A stretch of 64,000 nt of DNA from Rhodospirillaceae bacterium (GCA_006969625.1 CP030885.1:1240001-1304000); one strand, 5' to 3'. Shown: positions 15,434-26,618, counted from the first letter of the stretch. The notes: a model not told the origin generated them from the sequence alone. Program-made: numbers and translations.

Positions 15434-17086
15434 ATGCCTGACGATCTGCTGCCCGACGACACCTATCGGCAGGAGTACAACAAGGATTTCGTATCCTGCT
15501 GGGACGAGTTGATCGGCTGGGAGGGCCGCGCGGCGGGCGAAGCCGGTTTTTTCCAGCGCCTGCTGAACGCCTATGGCGTCGAGGCGCTGATTGACGTCGC
15601 CGCCGGCACCGGCTTCCACTCGATCGTGCTGGCCGAGGAGGGCTTCCGGGTCACCGCCTGCGACGGCGCCTCGACCATGGTGGCGCAGACCAAGCGCAAT
15701 GCGGCGGCGCGCGGCACGCAACTCGAAGCGGCGCAGACGGTCGACTGGCTGGATCTCGAGGCGGTCTTCGGACAGGCGCGGTTCGACGCGCTGATCTGCC
15801 TGGGCAATGCCTTCACCCACATGTTCGACCACGAGGCGCGGCGCGACGCATTGGCGGCGATGTACGCCGTATTGAAGCCGGGCGGCCTCGTCGTCCTCGA
15901 CCACCGCAACTACGACAGTATCCTGGACAACGGCTTCTCGACCAAGCACGCCTACTACTACACCGGCAAGGGCGTGGACGCCGCCCCGGTGATCGTCGAC
16001 CGGCGCCTGTGCAAGTTCGAGTACCGCTTCCCGTCTGGCGAGACCCACACGCTGCAGCTCTATCCGCTGCGGCAGAACTACGTGAGCTTCCTGCTGGAGG
16101 ACGCGGGCTTCGTCGACATCACGCGCTACGGCGACTTCCAGCGCCCCTACAAGTCGGACGACGTGGACTTTGTTCAGCAGGTCGGCTTCAAGCCCCTCGA
16201 CGCCGCCGCAGGCATGCGCCCGCGCCGCAAGGCCGAAGCCGGCGACAGCAAGGCCAAGAAGCTGAACCGGCTGGTCCGCGAGACGCGCGAGTACTACGAC
16301 GGCGCCGCCGACGAGATCTACCGCGACATCTGGGGCGAGAACATCCACCTCGGCACCTTCGAACTCGCCGACGAGAGCCTGCAGGCGGCGATGGAGCGCT
16401 CCAACCAGCGCGTCTCCGACCTGATGGACGCCGGGCGCCGCCACCAGGTCCTCGACGTCGGCTGCGGCTACGGCGCCTTCGCCCGTTTCCTGTCGCGGCG
16501 CTTCGGCTGCCGCGTGCTGGCCACCAACATTTCCGAGCGCGAGCTGGAGTGGGGCCGCCAGCTCACCGAGGAGGCGGGGCTCGACGACCTGGTCCGTTTC
16601 GAGTGGGCCGACTTCCACGACCTGCCCTACGACGCCGAGAGCTTCGACTGCTACACTTCTCAGGAGGCCTTCCTGCATGCCGGAGACAAGCGTCAGGTGC
16701 TGGCGGAGGCCTTCCGAGTGCTCAAGCCCGGCGGCAAGCTGGTCTTCTCCGACCTGTTGATCCGCAACAGCGCCACGTCGGAGGATCGCGCGCGCATCTT
16801 CGAGCGCGTCAAGCTTTCCGACATGTGGGACACCCCGGACTACCTGAAGGCCCTGGGGGAGCTGGGCTTCGAGGTCGAGACCAGCGAGGACTGGTCGGAG
16901 AACGTCGCGCCGACCTACGACTGGGTGCGCTCTCAGTTGCTCGAGCGGCGGGCCGAGTTCGACGAGCGGATTGGCACCGAGTTGGTCGACCGCACCGCCC
17001 AGGCGCTACAATTCTGGGTCGAAGGCGGCCGGCAGGGCAAGATCGGCTGGGCCGCCTTCGTCGCGCGCAAGCCGACGCCGGACTAA
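15434..17086 (+). CDS. Fused glycine/sarcosine and sarcosine/dimethylglycine N-methyltransferase (glycine betaine synthesis)
   Basis: This 550-residue protein joins two SAM-dependent methyltransferases. The N-terminal half has motif I LIDVAAGTGFHSIVLAEEGF and LDHRNYDSILDNGF, as in glycine sarcosine methyltransferase. The C-terminal half, after a basic linker (about 255-275), has VLDVGCGYGAFARFLSRRF and FDCYTSQEAFLHAGDKRQ, as in sarcosine dimethylglycine methyltransferase. Together they convert glycine to glycine betaine with three SAM. Separate enzymes occur in halophilic Ectothiorhodospira-type bacteria; fusion is known in halophilic actinobacteria. The ATG at 15434 is preceded by a purine-rich GGGAGGGAG. 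The next rightward genes make glucosylglycerol, so this is an osmoadaptation locus. Confidence 0.92.
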   Translation: MPDDLLPDDTYRQEYNKDFVSCWDELIGWEGRAAGEAGFFQRLLNAYGVEALIDVAAGTGFHSIVLAEEGFRVTACDGASTMVAQTKRNAAARGTQLEAAQTVDWLDLEAVFGQARFDALICLGNAFTHMFDHEARRDALAAMYAVLKPGGLVVLDHRNYDSILDNGFSTKHAYYYTGKGVDAAPVIVDRRLCKFEYRFPSGETHTLQLYPLRQNYVSFLLEDAGFVDITRYGDFQRPYKSDDVDFVQQVGFKPLDAAAGMRPRRKAEAGDSKAKKLNRLVRETREYYDGAADEIYRDIWGENIHLGTFELADESLQAAMERSNQRVSDLMDAGRRHQVLDVGCGYGAFARFLSRRFGCRVLATNISERELEWGRQLTEEAGLDDLVRFEWADFHDLPYDAESFDCYTSQEAFLHAGDKRQVLAEAFRVLKPGGKLVFSDLLIRNSATSEDRARIFERVKLSDMWDTPDYLKALGELGFEVETSEDWSENVAPTYDWVRSQLLERRAEFDERIGTELVDRTAQALQFWVEGGRQGKIGWAAFVARKPTPD

Positions 17087-17345
17087 GGGACGCGCCACGA
17101 CCAGCGGAGGGGAGAGGGCTGCTAGTCTGCCTGTGGAATGGGCAGATTAGCGGCGACCTGACCGTTGCGTTCGCGACCATTGCCCGATTTATGGTAAGCT
17201 GCGCTTGTTTTTCGGCGCCGCAGCATAAATATTGGCCTAAAAGCGACAGGACTGTGTCGCGTTTGCGGCGACGGGGCTTGGGCCGCGGATGCGTCGGAAG
17301 GCAGGCGCGAGGATAGCAGGGGAGTAGCCGCATCAGGAGAGGGAG
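17087..17345. promoter_or_regulatory. Gap upstream of the glucosylglycerol operon, candidate promoter
   Basis: This 259-base spacer before gpsA contains an AT-rich patch. TTGTTT at 17205-17210 and AATATT at 17228-17233 are 17 bases apart and could be a weak sigma-70-type promoter. AGGAGAGGGAG directly precedes the gpsA ATG. No palindrome or terminator for the preceding methyltransferase gene was seen, so read-through from that gene cannot be excluded. Confidence 0.25.
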
Positions 17346-18479
17346 ATGAACATGCGCGGAGACGGGCATGCGAGCGAGGGCGCGCCGCCGGGCGGGGTCC
17401 AGAGGATCGCCGTGATTGGCGGCGGTGCCTGGGGCACGGCCTTGGCCCTGACGGCGCTGCGGGCGGGACGCGACGTGCGGCTTTGGGCACGCGAGCCGGA
17501 GGTCGTCGAGGCGATCAACGCCCGGCACCGGAACGAAACCTTCCTGCCCGGCACGGACCTGCCCGAGACGCTGACGGCGACCAACCGCCTGTCGCTGGCC
17601 TGTGCCGATGCCGACGCGGTCCTGCTGGTCGTCCCCTCCCAGTTCCTGCGTGTCCTGGCCGAGCAGGTCGAGGCCGAATTGGCGCCGGGCGTCCCGGTGG
17701 TGATCTGCGCCAAGGGCATCGAGCGCGACAGCGGCCTGATGATGACCCAGGTGATCGAGCAGGCGATGCCGGGGCGCCCGATGGCGGTCCTGTCCGGACC
17801 GACCTTCGCCGATGAGGTCGCCGAGGGCCTGCCGACGGCGGTGACCATCGCCTCCCCGTGCGCCCAAGCGGGCGACGAAGCCTCGCTGGCCGCCCGCCTG
17901 GCAGTTGCGCTCGGCAGCGCCACCTTCCGCCCCTACGTCAGCCACGACATGGCCGGCGTCGAGGTCGGCGGCGCCGTCAAGAACGTCATCGCCATCGCCT
18001 GCGGCATCGCCAAGGGCGCGGGCTTCGGCTCGAACACGCGGGCGGCGCTGATCACCCGTGGCCTGGAGGAGATGAAGCGCCTGGCCGAGGCGCTCGGCGG
18101 CGCCCGCGAGACGGTCACCGGCCTGTCCGGCATCGGCGACCTGACGCTCACCTGCTCCAGCGAGCAGTCGCGCAACTTCTCCTTCGGCCTCGGGCTCGGC
18201 CAGGGCAAGACGGCCGAGGAGATCACCGCCGGCAAGCCGGCGGTCGTCGAAGGCGTGGTCAACGCCCGCACGGTGACCGACCTGGCCCGCAAGCTCGGCG
18301 TCGAAATGCCGATCTGCGAGGCGGTGCGCAGCGTCGTGCACGAGGGCGTGCCGATCGTCGAGGCCATGGCGAGCCTGCTGCGGCGTCCGTTGAAGGCCGA
18401 GCCGAAAGCGCTCGACCTGGAACTGCAGCACCCCGCGGAAGAGACCATCGTCCCGCACCTGTCAGAGATCACCCAATGA
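17346..18479 (+). CDS. gpsA: NAD(P)-dependent glycerol-3-phosphate dehydrogenase GpsA
   Basis: GpsA reduces dihydroxyacetone phosphate to sn-glycerol-3-phosphate. The 377-residue protein has the dinucleotide fold IAVIGGGAWGTALALTAL (21-38), VICAKGIERDSGLMMTQVI, SGPTFADEVAEGLPTA, and the catalytic-domain VGGAVKNVIAIACGIAKGAGFGSNTRAALITRGL with the active-site Lys. It is ~40 residues longer than usual because of an 18-residue N-terminal and a ~30-residue C-terminal extension. Its stop overlaps the HAD phosphatase start (ATGA), and that gene overlaps ggpS likewise. This placement suggests a dedicated supply of G3P, the acceptor for glucosylglycerol-phosphate synthase, rather than only phospholipid synthesis. 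Confidence 0.93.
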   Translation: MNMRGDGHASEGAPPGGVQRIAVIGGGAWGTALALTALRAGRDVRLWAREPEVVEAINARHRNETFLPGTDLPETLTATNRLSLACADADAVLLVVPSQFLRVLAEQVEAELAPGVPVVICAKGIERDSGLMMTQVIEQAMPGRPMAVLSGPTFADEVAEGLPTAVTIASPCAQAGDEASLAARLAVALGSATFRPYVSHDMAGVEVGGAVKNVIAIACGIAKGAGFGSNTRAALITRGLEEMKRLAEALGGARETVTGLSGIGDLTLTCSSEQSRNFSFGLGLGQGKTAEEITAGKPAVVEGVVNARTVTDLARKLGVEMPICEAVRSVVHEGVPIVEAMASLLRRPLKAEPKALDLELQHPAEETIVPHLSEITQ

Positions 18480-19216
18480 GCTCACCGCAGCTTGTTTTGG
18501 CGACCGACCTGGACGGCACGTTCCTGGGCGGCGATGCGGCTCAGCGTGCCGATCTCTACGATTGGATCGAGGCCCGGCGCGACCGTGTGACCCTGATTTT
18601 CGTGACCGGGCGCGACCTGCCGCACGTGCGCACCCTCTGTACCGAGCAGGGCGTGCCCTGGCCCGACTACGTGGTCGGCGACGTCGGCACCACGGTGGTG
18701 GCCGGCCGCGACTTCGCGCCGGTGGACCACATCGAGTCCTGGATCGCCGCGCAGTGGGGCGACGCCGGCGAGGCCGTGCGCGCCCTGCTGGCGAACGAGC
18801 CGGGCCTGGAACTGCAGCCGACGCCCTTCCGCTACCGCGTCAGCTACTATTGGGATCCGGAGACTTGGGATCCGCAGGTGGCGGAGCGGATCGAGGCGCT
18901 GGGCCTCGACTGCCTGACCTCGGCCGATACCTACCTGGATGTCCTGCCGCGCGGAGTCAGCAAGGGTCCGACCCTGGAGCGCTTGATCGCGCACCTGGAA
19001 CTGGCGCGCGAGCGCGTGCTGGTCGCCGGCGACACGCTGAACGACCTGTCGCTGTTCCGCACGGGCCTGCCCGGCGTCGCGGTCGGCAACGCGGAGCCGG
19101 CGCTGCTGGAGCGGGTCGCGCCGCTGTCCAACGTCTACGTCAGTCCTCACCCCGGCGCGGCCGGCATCCGCGATGCCATCGCCGCGCTCGGCAAGCTGGA
19201 AGAGGCCGCCGAATGA
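18476..19216 (+). CDS. HAD-IIB phosphatase, probable glucosylglycerol-phosphate phosphatase
   Basis: This 246-residue HAD hydrolase has motif I DLDGTFLGG (nucleophile D and general acid D), motif II VTGRDLP, a conserved Lys in SKGPTLERL and motif IV GDTLNDLSLF. A cap domain lies between motifs II and III. It resembles sucrose-phosphatase and mannosyl-3-phosphoglycerate phosphatase relatives. It overlaps gpsA and ggpS by 4 bases on either side, so its likely substrate is glucosylglycerol-3-phosphate, the product of the next gene. In some heterotrophic bacteria a HAD domain is fused ahead of GgpS (GgpPS); here the same order occurs as separate genes. Assignment is by family plus context. Confidence 0.88.
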   Translation: MSSPQLVLATDLDGTFLGGDAAQRADLYDWIEARRDRVTLIFVTGRDLPHVRTLCTEQGVPWPDYVVGDVGTTVVAGRDFAPVDHIESWIAAQWGDAGEAVRALLANEPGLELQPTPFRYRVSYYWDPETWDPQVAERIEALGLDCLTSADTYLDVLPRGVSKGPTLERLIAHLELARERVLVAGDTLNDLSLFRTGLPGVAVGNAEPALLERVAPLSNVYVSPHPGAAGIRDAIAALGKLEEAAE

Positions 19217-21051
19217 AATCCAACCTCGTCATCGTCTATCACCGCCAGCCCTACGAGGAGGCAGTCGAGGACGGCAAGATCGTCTACCGCGAGAACAAGT
19301 CGCCGAACGGCATCGTACCGACGCTGAAGTCCTTCTTCGGCGAGGTCGACCGCGGCGCCTGGGTGGCCTGGAAGCAGGTGCCCGAGGGCGAGACACCGGA
19401 CTTCGAGCGGGTGGTGAAGATCGAGGATTCCTTCGGCAGCTACAACGTCTCGCGCCTGGCGCTCACGCCGGAGCAGGTGAAATCCTTCTATCACGTCACC
19501 TCGAAGGAGGCGCTCTGGCCCATCCTGCACTCCTTCCCGGAGAAGTACGACTACGAGCCGGTCGACTGGTCGACCTTCCGCGAGGTGAACTGGCTGTTCG
19601 CCGAGGCGGCGGCGGCCGAGGCGGAGGACGATGCCTGGGTCTGGGTGCACGACTACAACCTGTGGCTCGTGCCCACCTACCTGCGCCAGCTCAAGCCGAA
19701 CCTGCGCATCGCCTTCTTCCACCACACGCCGTTTCCCTCCTCCGACCTCTTCAACGTGCTGCCCTGGCGCGAGGAGATCATCGACGCGCTGCTGGCCTGC
19801 GACCTGGTCGGCTTCCACATCCCGCGCTACGCCGCCAACTTCACCCAGGCGGCGCGCAGCCTGCGCGCCGTCGAGATCGAGACCGAGGTGCGGGTCGAGG
19901 AGGGGCTGTCGCCGCGCCGCCTGGCACTGTCCGAGCCGACGGTGGCGACCCAGCTCCGCACGCCCGAGCGCATGGTCAACATCGACGCCTTTCCGGTCGG
20001 CACCAACGCCAGCTACATCCGCGACGTGGTCAAGCGGGTCGAGACCGATCGGCTTGCCGAGCAGATCCGCGCCGAGCTGGGCGGACGCAAGCTCATCGTC
20101 TCGGTCGCGCGCGCCGACTACACCAAGGGCACGCACGAGATGCTGACCGCCTTCGAGCGCCTGCTGGAGCGGCGCCCGGAGCTGCGCGAGCAGGTCGTGC
20201 TCTGGGTCACCTCGGTGTCGGCCAACTCCAACATGACCGTCTACCAGGAGGCCCAGCAGGCCATCGAGGCGACGGTCGGGCGCATTAACGGCCGCTTCGG
20301 CTCGCTCGGCTGGCAGCCGATCATCCTGTTCACCAAGGCGGTGCCCTTCGAGGAGCTGATCGCCTATTACAAGGTCGCCGACGTCTGCTGGATCACGCCG
20401 CTGCGCGACGGGCTGAACTTGGTCGCCAAGGAGTTCGTCGCCGCGAAGGCCGACGACACGGGCGTGCTGGTCCTTTCGGAGTTCGCCGGCACCGCGGTGG
20501 AGCTGCCGAATGCCGTGCTCTGCAACCCCTATTCCAATCGCTCGATGGACGCGGCGATCGACCAGGCGCTCGACATGAGCGCCGAGGAGCAGCGGGCGCG
20601 TATGGAAAAGCTGGTGGCCGGCGTGAACTACTACGACATCGCCCACTGGGCGAACCATACGCTGGACCGCTTCCGCCAGATCGCCGATCTGCACCGCTCG
20701 GGCGGCTCGGGCCAAGGGGGAGAGGACGACGGCGGGGGCAGCGGCGGTGGTGCCGGGTCCGGTGCCGAGGGCCGGCCGCCTGCCGCCGCCGTCGGCGGGC
20801 AGGTGCTGGCCGCAGGACGCGCGGGGCCGCGCAGCTTGCGCATCGACGGGCGGCTGCCGGATGGCTACGTCGTGCTGTGCGGCTGCAGCCACGCCTTCAT
20901 CCAAGAGCGGCTGGCGCTCACGGTCGAGTGCCCGAGTTGCGGCACCAGCGCCTTTGGCGCCGATCTGGCGACCGACTATACCCTGATGCAGAAGGACCGC
21001 CCGGTCGCCCCGCCGCCGGGCGCTTCCGCCGAGCGGCCGGCAGCGGAATAG
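19213..21051 (+). CDS. ggpS: Glucosylglycerol-phosphate synthase GgpS with C-terminal zinc-ribbon-like extension
   Basis: GgpS (GT20 family) transfers glucose from ADP-glucose to glycerol-3-phosphate. Residues 1-493 follow the cyanobacterial enzyme closely: [85 protein letters not shown] and [17 protein letters not shown]. The cyanobacterial enzyme ends near residue 500. Here a further 119 residues follow: a Gly/Ser/Ala linker (~496-545), then a small domain with C556-x-C558 and C573-x-x-C576 ([20 protein letters not shown]), resembling a zinc ribbon. Its start overlaps the phosphatase stop (ATGA). The extension may be regulatory or structural; its role is unknown. Confidence 0.92.
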   Translation: MKSNLVIVYHRQPYEEAVEDGKIVYRENKSPNGIVPTLKSFFGEVDRGAWVAWKQVPEGETPDFERVVKIEDSFGSYNVSRLALTPEQVKSFYHVTSKEALWPILHSFPEKYDYEPVDWSTFREVNWLFAEAAAAEAEDDAWVWVHDYNLWLVPTYLRQLKPNLRIAFFHHTPFPSSDLFNVLPWREEIIDALLACDLVGFHIPRYAANFTQAARSLRAVEIETEVRVEEGLSPRRLALSEPTVATQLRTPERMVNIDAFPVGTNASYIRDVVKRVETDRLAEQIRAELGGRKLIVSVARADYTKGTHEMLTAFERLLERRPELREQVVLWVTSVSANSNMTVYQEAQQAIEATVGRINGRFGSLGWQPIILFTKAVPFEELIAYYKVADVCWITPLRDGLNLVAKEFVAAKADDTGVLVLSEFAGTAVELPNAVLCNPYSNRSMDAAIDQALDMSAEEQRARMEKLVAGVNYYDIAHWANHTLDRFRQIADLHRSGGSGQGGEDDGGGSGGGAGSGAEGRPPAAAVGGQVLAAGRAGPRSLRIDGRLPDGYVVLCGCSHAFIQERLALTVECPSCGTSAFGADLATDYTLMQKDRPVAPPPGASAERPAAE

Positions 21052-21114
21052 CCCGGGGGGTCTCGGCGAGACCGAGGAGACGAGAAGGCCAAGAACCAAG
21101 GGAGGAGTTCGACG

Positions 21115-22404
21115 ATGCGAGGCATGCTGAGCAGCCTGGCGGCACTGGCCGCCGTCGCTGCGCTGTCGGGTCCGCCCGGGCAGGCGTCCGCCCAGGATAG
21201 CGCGCCCAGCCTGGCGATTTCCTGCGGTGCGCTGGGCATCGAGCTGCGGCTGTGCAAGGAGGGCGTCGAGGCCTGGAGCGCCGAGACCGGTGTCGAGGTC
21301 GAGGTGGTCTCAACCCCCAACTCCTCGACCGAGCGGCTGGCGCTCTACCAGCAGCTCCTGGCCGCCCGGGCCGGCGACATCGACCTGTTCCAGGTCGACG
21401 TGGTTTGGCCCGGCATCCTGGCCGATCACTTCATCGATCTTGCCGCCTACGTCCCGCAGGCGGTCGAGGGCCACTTCGCGACGCTGATCGCCAACAACAC
21501 CGTCGACGGCCGGCTGGTGGCGCTGCCCTGGTGGACCGATGCCGGCGTGCTCTACTACCGTAAGGACCTGCTGGAGAAGCACGGTTTCGCCGCGCCCGCT
21601 ACCTGGCAGGAGATGACCGAGACCGCGGCACGCATCCAAGCCGCCGAGCGCGCGGCGGGCAACTCCGACATCTGGGGCTACGTCTTCCAGGGCAAGGCCT
21701 ACGAGGGCCTGACCTGTAACGCGCTGGAATGGATCGACAGCTTCGGCGGCGGCACGATCGTCGCGGACGACGGCAGCATAACCGTAAACAACCCGCGGGC
21801 CGAGGCCGCGCTGGAACTGGCGGCCTCTTGGATCGGCGAAATCGCGCCGGAGGGCGTCCTCAACTATTCCGAGGAGGAGGCGCGCGGGGTGTTCCAGTCG
21901 GGCAACGCCGTCTTCATGCGCAACTGGCCCTACGCCTGGGCGCTCGCCAACAGCGAGGAGAGCGCGATCAAGGGCAAGGCCGGCGTCGCCGCCCTGCCGA
22001 AGGGCGGGCCGGAGGGCAGCACGACCGGTACGCTAGGCGGCTGGAACCTCGCGGTCTCGAAGTACTCCGAACATCCCGAGCTGGCCGCCGAGCTCGCCGC
22101 CTTCCTGACAAGCAAGGCCGAGCAGAAGCGGCGCGCCATCGTCTCCTCCTACAATCCGACCTTTCCGGCGCTCTACGCGGACGACGAGGTGCTGGCCGCC
22201 AACCCCTTTTTCGGGCAGCTCTTCGAGACCTTTTCGAACGCGGTGGCGCGACCCTCCGGCGCGACCGGCGACCAATACAACCGCGTCTCGGCCGAGTTCT
22301 GGGGCGCGGTTCACAACGTGCTCTCCGGACAGGAACCTGCCGAGGTGGCCTTGGCCGACCTCGAGCGCGGCCTGATGCGGATCTCGCGCCGCGGGCGCTG
22401 GTGA
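21115..22404 (+). CDS. Sugar ABC transporter substrate-binding protein (trehalose/glucosylglycerol type, ThuE/GgtB-like)
   Basis: This 429-residue exported receptor of SBP family 1 has a signal peptide ending A-S-A-Q near residue 27. It carries the family features AARAGDIDLFQVDVVWPG, LVALPWWTDAGVLYYRKDLLEK, KAYEGLTCNALEWIDSFGG and GNAVFMRNWPYAWALA, typical of the trehalose/maltose/sucrose binding proteins. It lies 63 bases after ggpS and heads a four-gene importer. In cyanobacteria the GgtABCD importer recovers leaked glucosylglycerol, trehalose and sucrose, so osmolyte salvage is the likely role (inference). A GGGAGGAG-type ribosome site precedes the ATG. Confidence 0.88.
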   Translation: MRGMLSSLAALAAVAALSGPPGQASAQDSAPSLAISCGALGIELRLCKEGVEAWSAETGVEVEVVSTPNSSTERLALYQQLLAARAGDIDLFQVDVVWPGILADHFIDLAAYVPQAVEGHFATLIANNTVDGRLVALPWWTDAGVLYYRKDLLEKHGFAAPATWQEMTETAARIQAAERAAGNSDIWGYVFQGKAYEGLTCNALEWIDSFGGGTIVADDGSITVNNPRAEAALELAASWIGEIAPEGVLNYSEEEARGVFQSGNAVFMRNWPYAWALANSEESAIKGKAGVAALPKGGPEGSTTGTLGGWNLAVSKYSEHPELAAELAAFLTSKAEQKRRAIVSSYNPTFPALYADDEVLAANPFFGQLFETFSNAVARPSGATGDQYNRVSAEFWGAVHNVLSGQEPAEVALADLERGLMRISRRGRW

Positions 22405-22419
22405 TCTAGGCTCCCCTGC

Positions 22420-23352
22420 ATGTCGCAGGCGGCACGCAGTTCGGCGCTGGCGCGCCAGCGCTTCCGCACGGCCTGGCTGTTCCTGGCGCCTATGCTGGCG
22501 GCGTTGGCCTGCGTCGCCGTCTGGCCGCTGCTGCGCACCTTCTACTTCAGCTTGACCGACGCCTCGCTGAGCGACCTCGGCGACTACGGCCTCGTCGGCT
22601 TCGAGAACTTCCTGGTCGAGGACGGCGGCTACTGGTACGGGCTGCTGACCGACCCGCTGTGGTGGACGAGCGTCCGGAACACCCTGGTCTTCGCCGGCGC
22701 CTCGGTGGCGATCGAGACCGTGCTGGGCGTCGTCATGGCGCTGGTGATGAACGCCGCCTTCGTCGGGCGCACGGCGCTGCGCGCGGCGGTGCTGGTGCCC
22801 TGGGCGATCCCGACCGTGGTCTCGGCGCAGATGTGGGCCTGGATGATGCACGACCAGTTCGGCGTGCTGAACGCCGGGCTGATGGGCCTCGGGCTGATCG
22901 GCGAGCCGATCGCCTGGACGGCCGATCCCGACCTGGCGCTCTTTTCCGTCATCCTGGTCGACTCCTGGAAGACCACGCCCTTCGTCGCGCTGCTGGTGCT
23001 GGCGGCGCTGCAGATGCTGCCCCGCGACTGCTACGAGGCGGCGAAGGTCGACGGCGTCCACCCGGTGCGGGTCTTCTTCGAGGTCACGCTGCCGCTGATC
23101 AAGCCGGCGCTGGTGGTGGCGGTGATCTTCCGTCTGCTCGACGCGCTGCGCGTCTTCGACGTGGTCTACGTGATGACCGGCAATGCCGAGGCCACCATGA
23201 CTATGTCGGTCTACGCCCGCCAACAACTCGTCGACTTCCAGGACGTCGGCTACGGCTCGGCGGCGGCCACCCTGCTGTTCCTGGTGATCGGCGTGATGAC
23301 CGCGCTCTATCTCGTCGCCGTGCGCGCCGAGATGACGCGGGACATGAGGTAG
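22420..23352 (+). CDS. Sugar ABC transporter permease (MalF/ThuF-type)
   Basis: This 310-residue inner-membrane protein has six hydrophobic segments, the first at [18 protein letters not shown]. The EAA-type ATPase contact loop is [20 protein letters not shown] near residue 205. It starts 15 bases after the binding-protein stop. Its pattern ([31 protein letters not shown]) matches the first permease of trehalose/maltose-type importers. It works with the next permease and the UgpC-type ATPase. Confidence 0.9.
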   Translation: MSQAARSSALARQRFRTAWLFLAPMLAALACVAVWPLLRTFYFSLTDASLSDLGDYGLVGFENFLVEDGGYWYGLLTDPLWWTSVRNTLVFAGASVAIETVLGVVMALVMNAAFVGRTALRAAVLVPWAIPTVVSAQMWAWMMHDQFGVLNAGLMGLGLIGEPIAWTADPDLALFSVILVDSWKTTPFVALLVLAALQMLPRDCYEAAKVDGVHPVRVFFEVTLPLIKPALVVAVIFRLLDALRVFDVVYVMTGNAEATMTMSVYARQQLVDFQDVGYGSAAATLLFLVIGVMTALYLVAVRAEMTRDMR

Positions 23353-23365
23353 GAGGCGCGGGGCG

Positions 23366-24217
23366 ATGGCGGCGACGACGCGGCGGGCGGCCTGGCGGAC
23401 GGTCAAGCGGCTGGCGTTCTGGACGCTGGTCGCGGCGATCTTCTTCTACCTGCTGTTCCCCTTCTACTATGCCGTCGTCACCTCGATGAAGGCGGGCCCG
23501 GCGATCTTCGAGCCGGACTTCTGGCCGACCCGTTTCGACCTCGACAACTACGTCGCCGTCTTCGCCGAGCAGCCCTTCGGCCGCAACATCCTGAACTCGC
23601 TGGTCATCGCCTGCGCGGTCGTCGGCCTGTCGCTTTTTCTCGGCCTGACGGCCGCCTATGCCCTGGGACGCATCCGCTTCGGCGGGCGGCGGGTGCTGCT
23701 GCTGGCGGTGCTCAGCGTCTCGATGTTCCCGCAGGTCGCCGTACTCTCCGGCATGTTCGAGCTGATCCGCAGCGTCGGGCTCTACAACTCGCTCGGCGGC
23801 CTGATCCTCAGCTACCTGATCTTCACGCTGCCCTTCACGGTCTGGGTTCTGACCTCCTTCATCCGCGACCTGCCGAAGGAGATCGAGGAAGCGGCGATCA
23901 TGGACGGAGCGACGCCCTGGGTGGTGCTGACCCAGGTCTTCCTGCCGCTGATGTGGCCGGCGATGGTGACCACCGGCCTGCTCGCCTTCATCGTTGCCTG
24001 GAACGAGTTCCTCTTCGCGCTGACCTTCACGCTGACCAACGAGATGCGCACCGTGCCGGTGGCGATCGCGCTGATCACCGGCGGCAGCGAGTTCGAGGTG
24101 CCCTGGGGGCGCATCATGGCCGCCTCCGTCGTCGTCACCGTGCCGCTGATCGTGCTGGTGCTGATCTTCCAGCGCCGCATCGTCTCCGGCCTGACCGCCG
24201 GCGCGGTGAAGGGGTGA
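23366..24217 (+). CDS. Sugar ABC transporter permease (MalG/ThuG-type)
   Basis: This 283-residue second permease has six transmembrane segments and the EAA loop [20 protein letters not shown] near residue 170. The sequence [12 protein letters not shown] near the N-terminus and [18 protein letters not shown] are MalG-like. It begins 13 bases after the previous permease. An adjacent GAGGCGCGGGGCG stretch gives the ribosome site for the ATG at 23366. Confidence 0.9.
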   Translation: MAATTRRAAWRTVKRLAFWTLVAAIFFYLLFPFYYAVVTSMKAGPAIFEPDFWPTRFDLDNYVAVFAEQPFGRNILNSLVIACAVVGLSLFLGLTAAYALGRIRFGGRRVLLLAVLSVSMFPQVAVLSGMFELIRSVGLYNSLGGLILSYLIFTLPFTVWVLTSFIRDLPKEIEEAAIMDGATPWVVLTQVFLPLMWPAMVTTGLLAFIVAWNEFLFALTFTLTNEMRTVPVAIALITGGSEFEVPWGRIMAASVVVTVPLIVLVLIFQRRIVSGLTAGAVKG

Positions 24218-24221
24218 TCCC

Positions 24222-25290
<1,069 letters not shown>

Positions 25291-25310
<20 letters not shown>

Positions 25311-25749
25311 ACAGGCTGTTGGGATCGGCCGCGTAGGGCGGGAAGGCGCCGATCTCCCGGTAGCCGGCGGCGCGGTAGAGGCCGAGGGCTTCCGGCTGCG
25401 CCACCCCGGTTTCCAGCCGCATCGCCGTGCAGCCGGCCTGCCGCGCCGTCTCCTCCAAGAAGTCCAGGAGGCGGCGGCCGAGACCGAGGCCGCGCGCGGC
25501 CGGACGCACGTACATACGCTTCAGCTCCGCCGTGCCGTCCCCGCGCAGCACGAGGGCGCCGCAGCCGAGCGCCTGCCCCTCGCGGCGCGCGACGGCGAAA
25601 CGCACCCCGGGCCGCAGCAGCGCGGCGAGGTCCAGGCCGTGGTTGGATTCCGGCGGGTAGAGGCCACGCAGGTAGGCGTCCAGCTCGCCGACCAGCGCCT
25701 CGACGTCCGGGCCGCGGGCAGGCTCCAGGGCGATGGCGGGCGCACTCAT
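25291..25749 (-). CDS. GNAT-family N-acetyltransferase
   Basis: This 152-residue GNAT enzyme has [20 protein letters not shown] (acetyl-CoA motif A) and [20 protein letters not shown] (motif B), followed by the conserved GYREIGAF end. It resembles small PanZ/YsnE-like acetyltransferases acting on amines. The ATG at 25749 overlaps the stop of the upstream BASS transporter gene (ATGA), so the two are cotranslated. The substrate is unknown. Confidence 0.85.
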
Positions 25750-26618
25750 GCCGGCACGGCCGGTCGGCGCAGCAGCGCGGCGACGAAGGCGCCGGCGGTG
25801 AAGAACATGATCAGCGAGTAGACGCCGGCCGGCACGATCATCGCCTCGCTGCCGAGCAGCGTGGCGGCGACGAAGATCGCGAGCGTGCCGTTCTGCAGCC
25901 CGGTCTCCAGCGAGATGGCGATGCCGGCGCGTCGGTCCAGCCGCAGGGCGCGCGCGACGCTCCAGCCCATCGCCATGGTCGTCAGGTTGAGCGCCAGCAC
26001 CGCGGCGCCGACGTCGGCGAAGTTGGCCTGCAGCAGATCCCACTCGGCCACCACCGCGCCGGCGACGATCAGCACGAACAGCCCGGCGGCGACGAGCCTG
26101 GCCGGCGGCTCGGCACGCAATGCGACGGCGGGCGCCCAGCGCCGCACCGCCATGCCGATCAGGACCGGCACGGTGGTGATGGCGAAGATGCCCGCCACCG
26201 TCTCGCCCAACGGCAGATGGACCGCCTCGCGGCCGAGGAAGAGGTCGATGGCGAAATTGACGATGAAGGGGATGGTGACGACGCTGGCCAGCGAGATCAC
26301 CGCGGTCAGGCTGATCGACAGGGCGGTGTCGCCCTTGGCAAAGTGGGTGAGCAGGTTGGAGGTCACGCCGCCGGGGCAGGCGGCGAGGATCAGAAACCCG
26401 ACCGCCAGCAGCGGGTCGAGCCCGAAGCTGGCTTGCCAGCCCAGCACCAGGGCGAGCGCGATCAGCGGCAGCAGCAGCATCTGGCAGACGGCGCCGACCG
26501 CAAAGGCTTTGGGCTGGAGCGCCACCCGGCGGAAGTCCCCGGCGACCAGCGCCAGGCCCATGGCGAACATCATGAAGGCCAGCGCCAGCGGCAGCACGAT
26601 CTGTGTGATCACGCCCAT
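25746..26618 (-). CDS. Bile acid:sodium symporter (BASS) family transporter
   Basis: This 290-residue protein has about nine hydrophobic helices and the BASS features FMMFAMGLALVAGDFRRV near the start, LAACPGGVTSNLLTHFAKGD (the conserved crossover region) and ISLETGLQNGTLAIFVAATLL. Bacterial members carry organic anions such as pantoate, pyruvate or taurocholate with sodium. The ATG at 26618 directly precedes the first helix. It overlaps the GNAT gene by 4 bases. The ligand cannot be read. Confidence 0.9.
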   Translation of the reverse strand: MGVITQIVLPLALAFMMFAMGLALVAGDFRRVALQPKAFAVGAVCQMLLLPLIALALVLGWQASFGLDPLLAVGFLILAACPGGVTSNLLTHFAKGDTALSISLTAVISLASVVTIPFIVNFAIDLFLGREAVHLPLGETVAGIFAITTVPVLIGMAVRRWAPAVALRAEPPARLVAAGLFVLIVAGAVVAEWDLLQANFADVGAAVLALNLTTMAMGWSVARALRLDRRAGIAISLETGLQNGTLAIFVAATLLGSEAMIVPAGVYSLIMFFTAGAFVAALLRRPAVPA

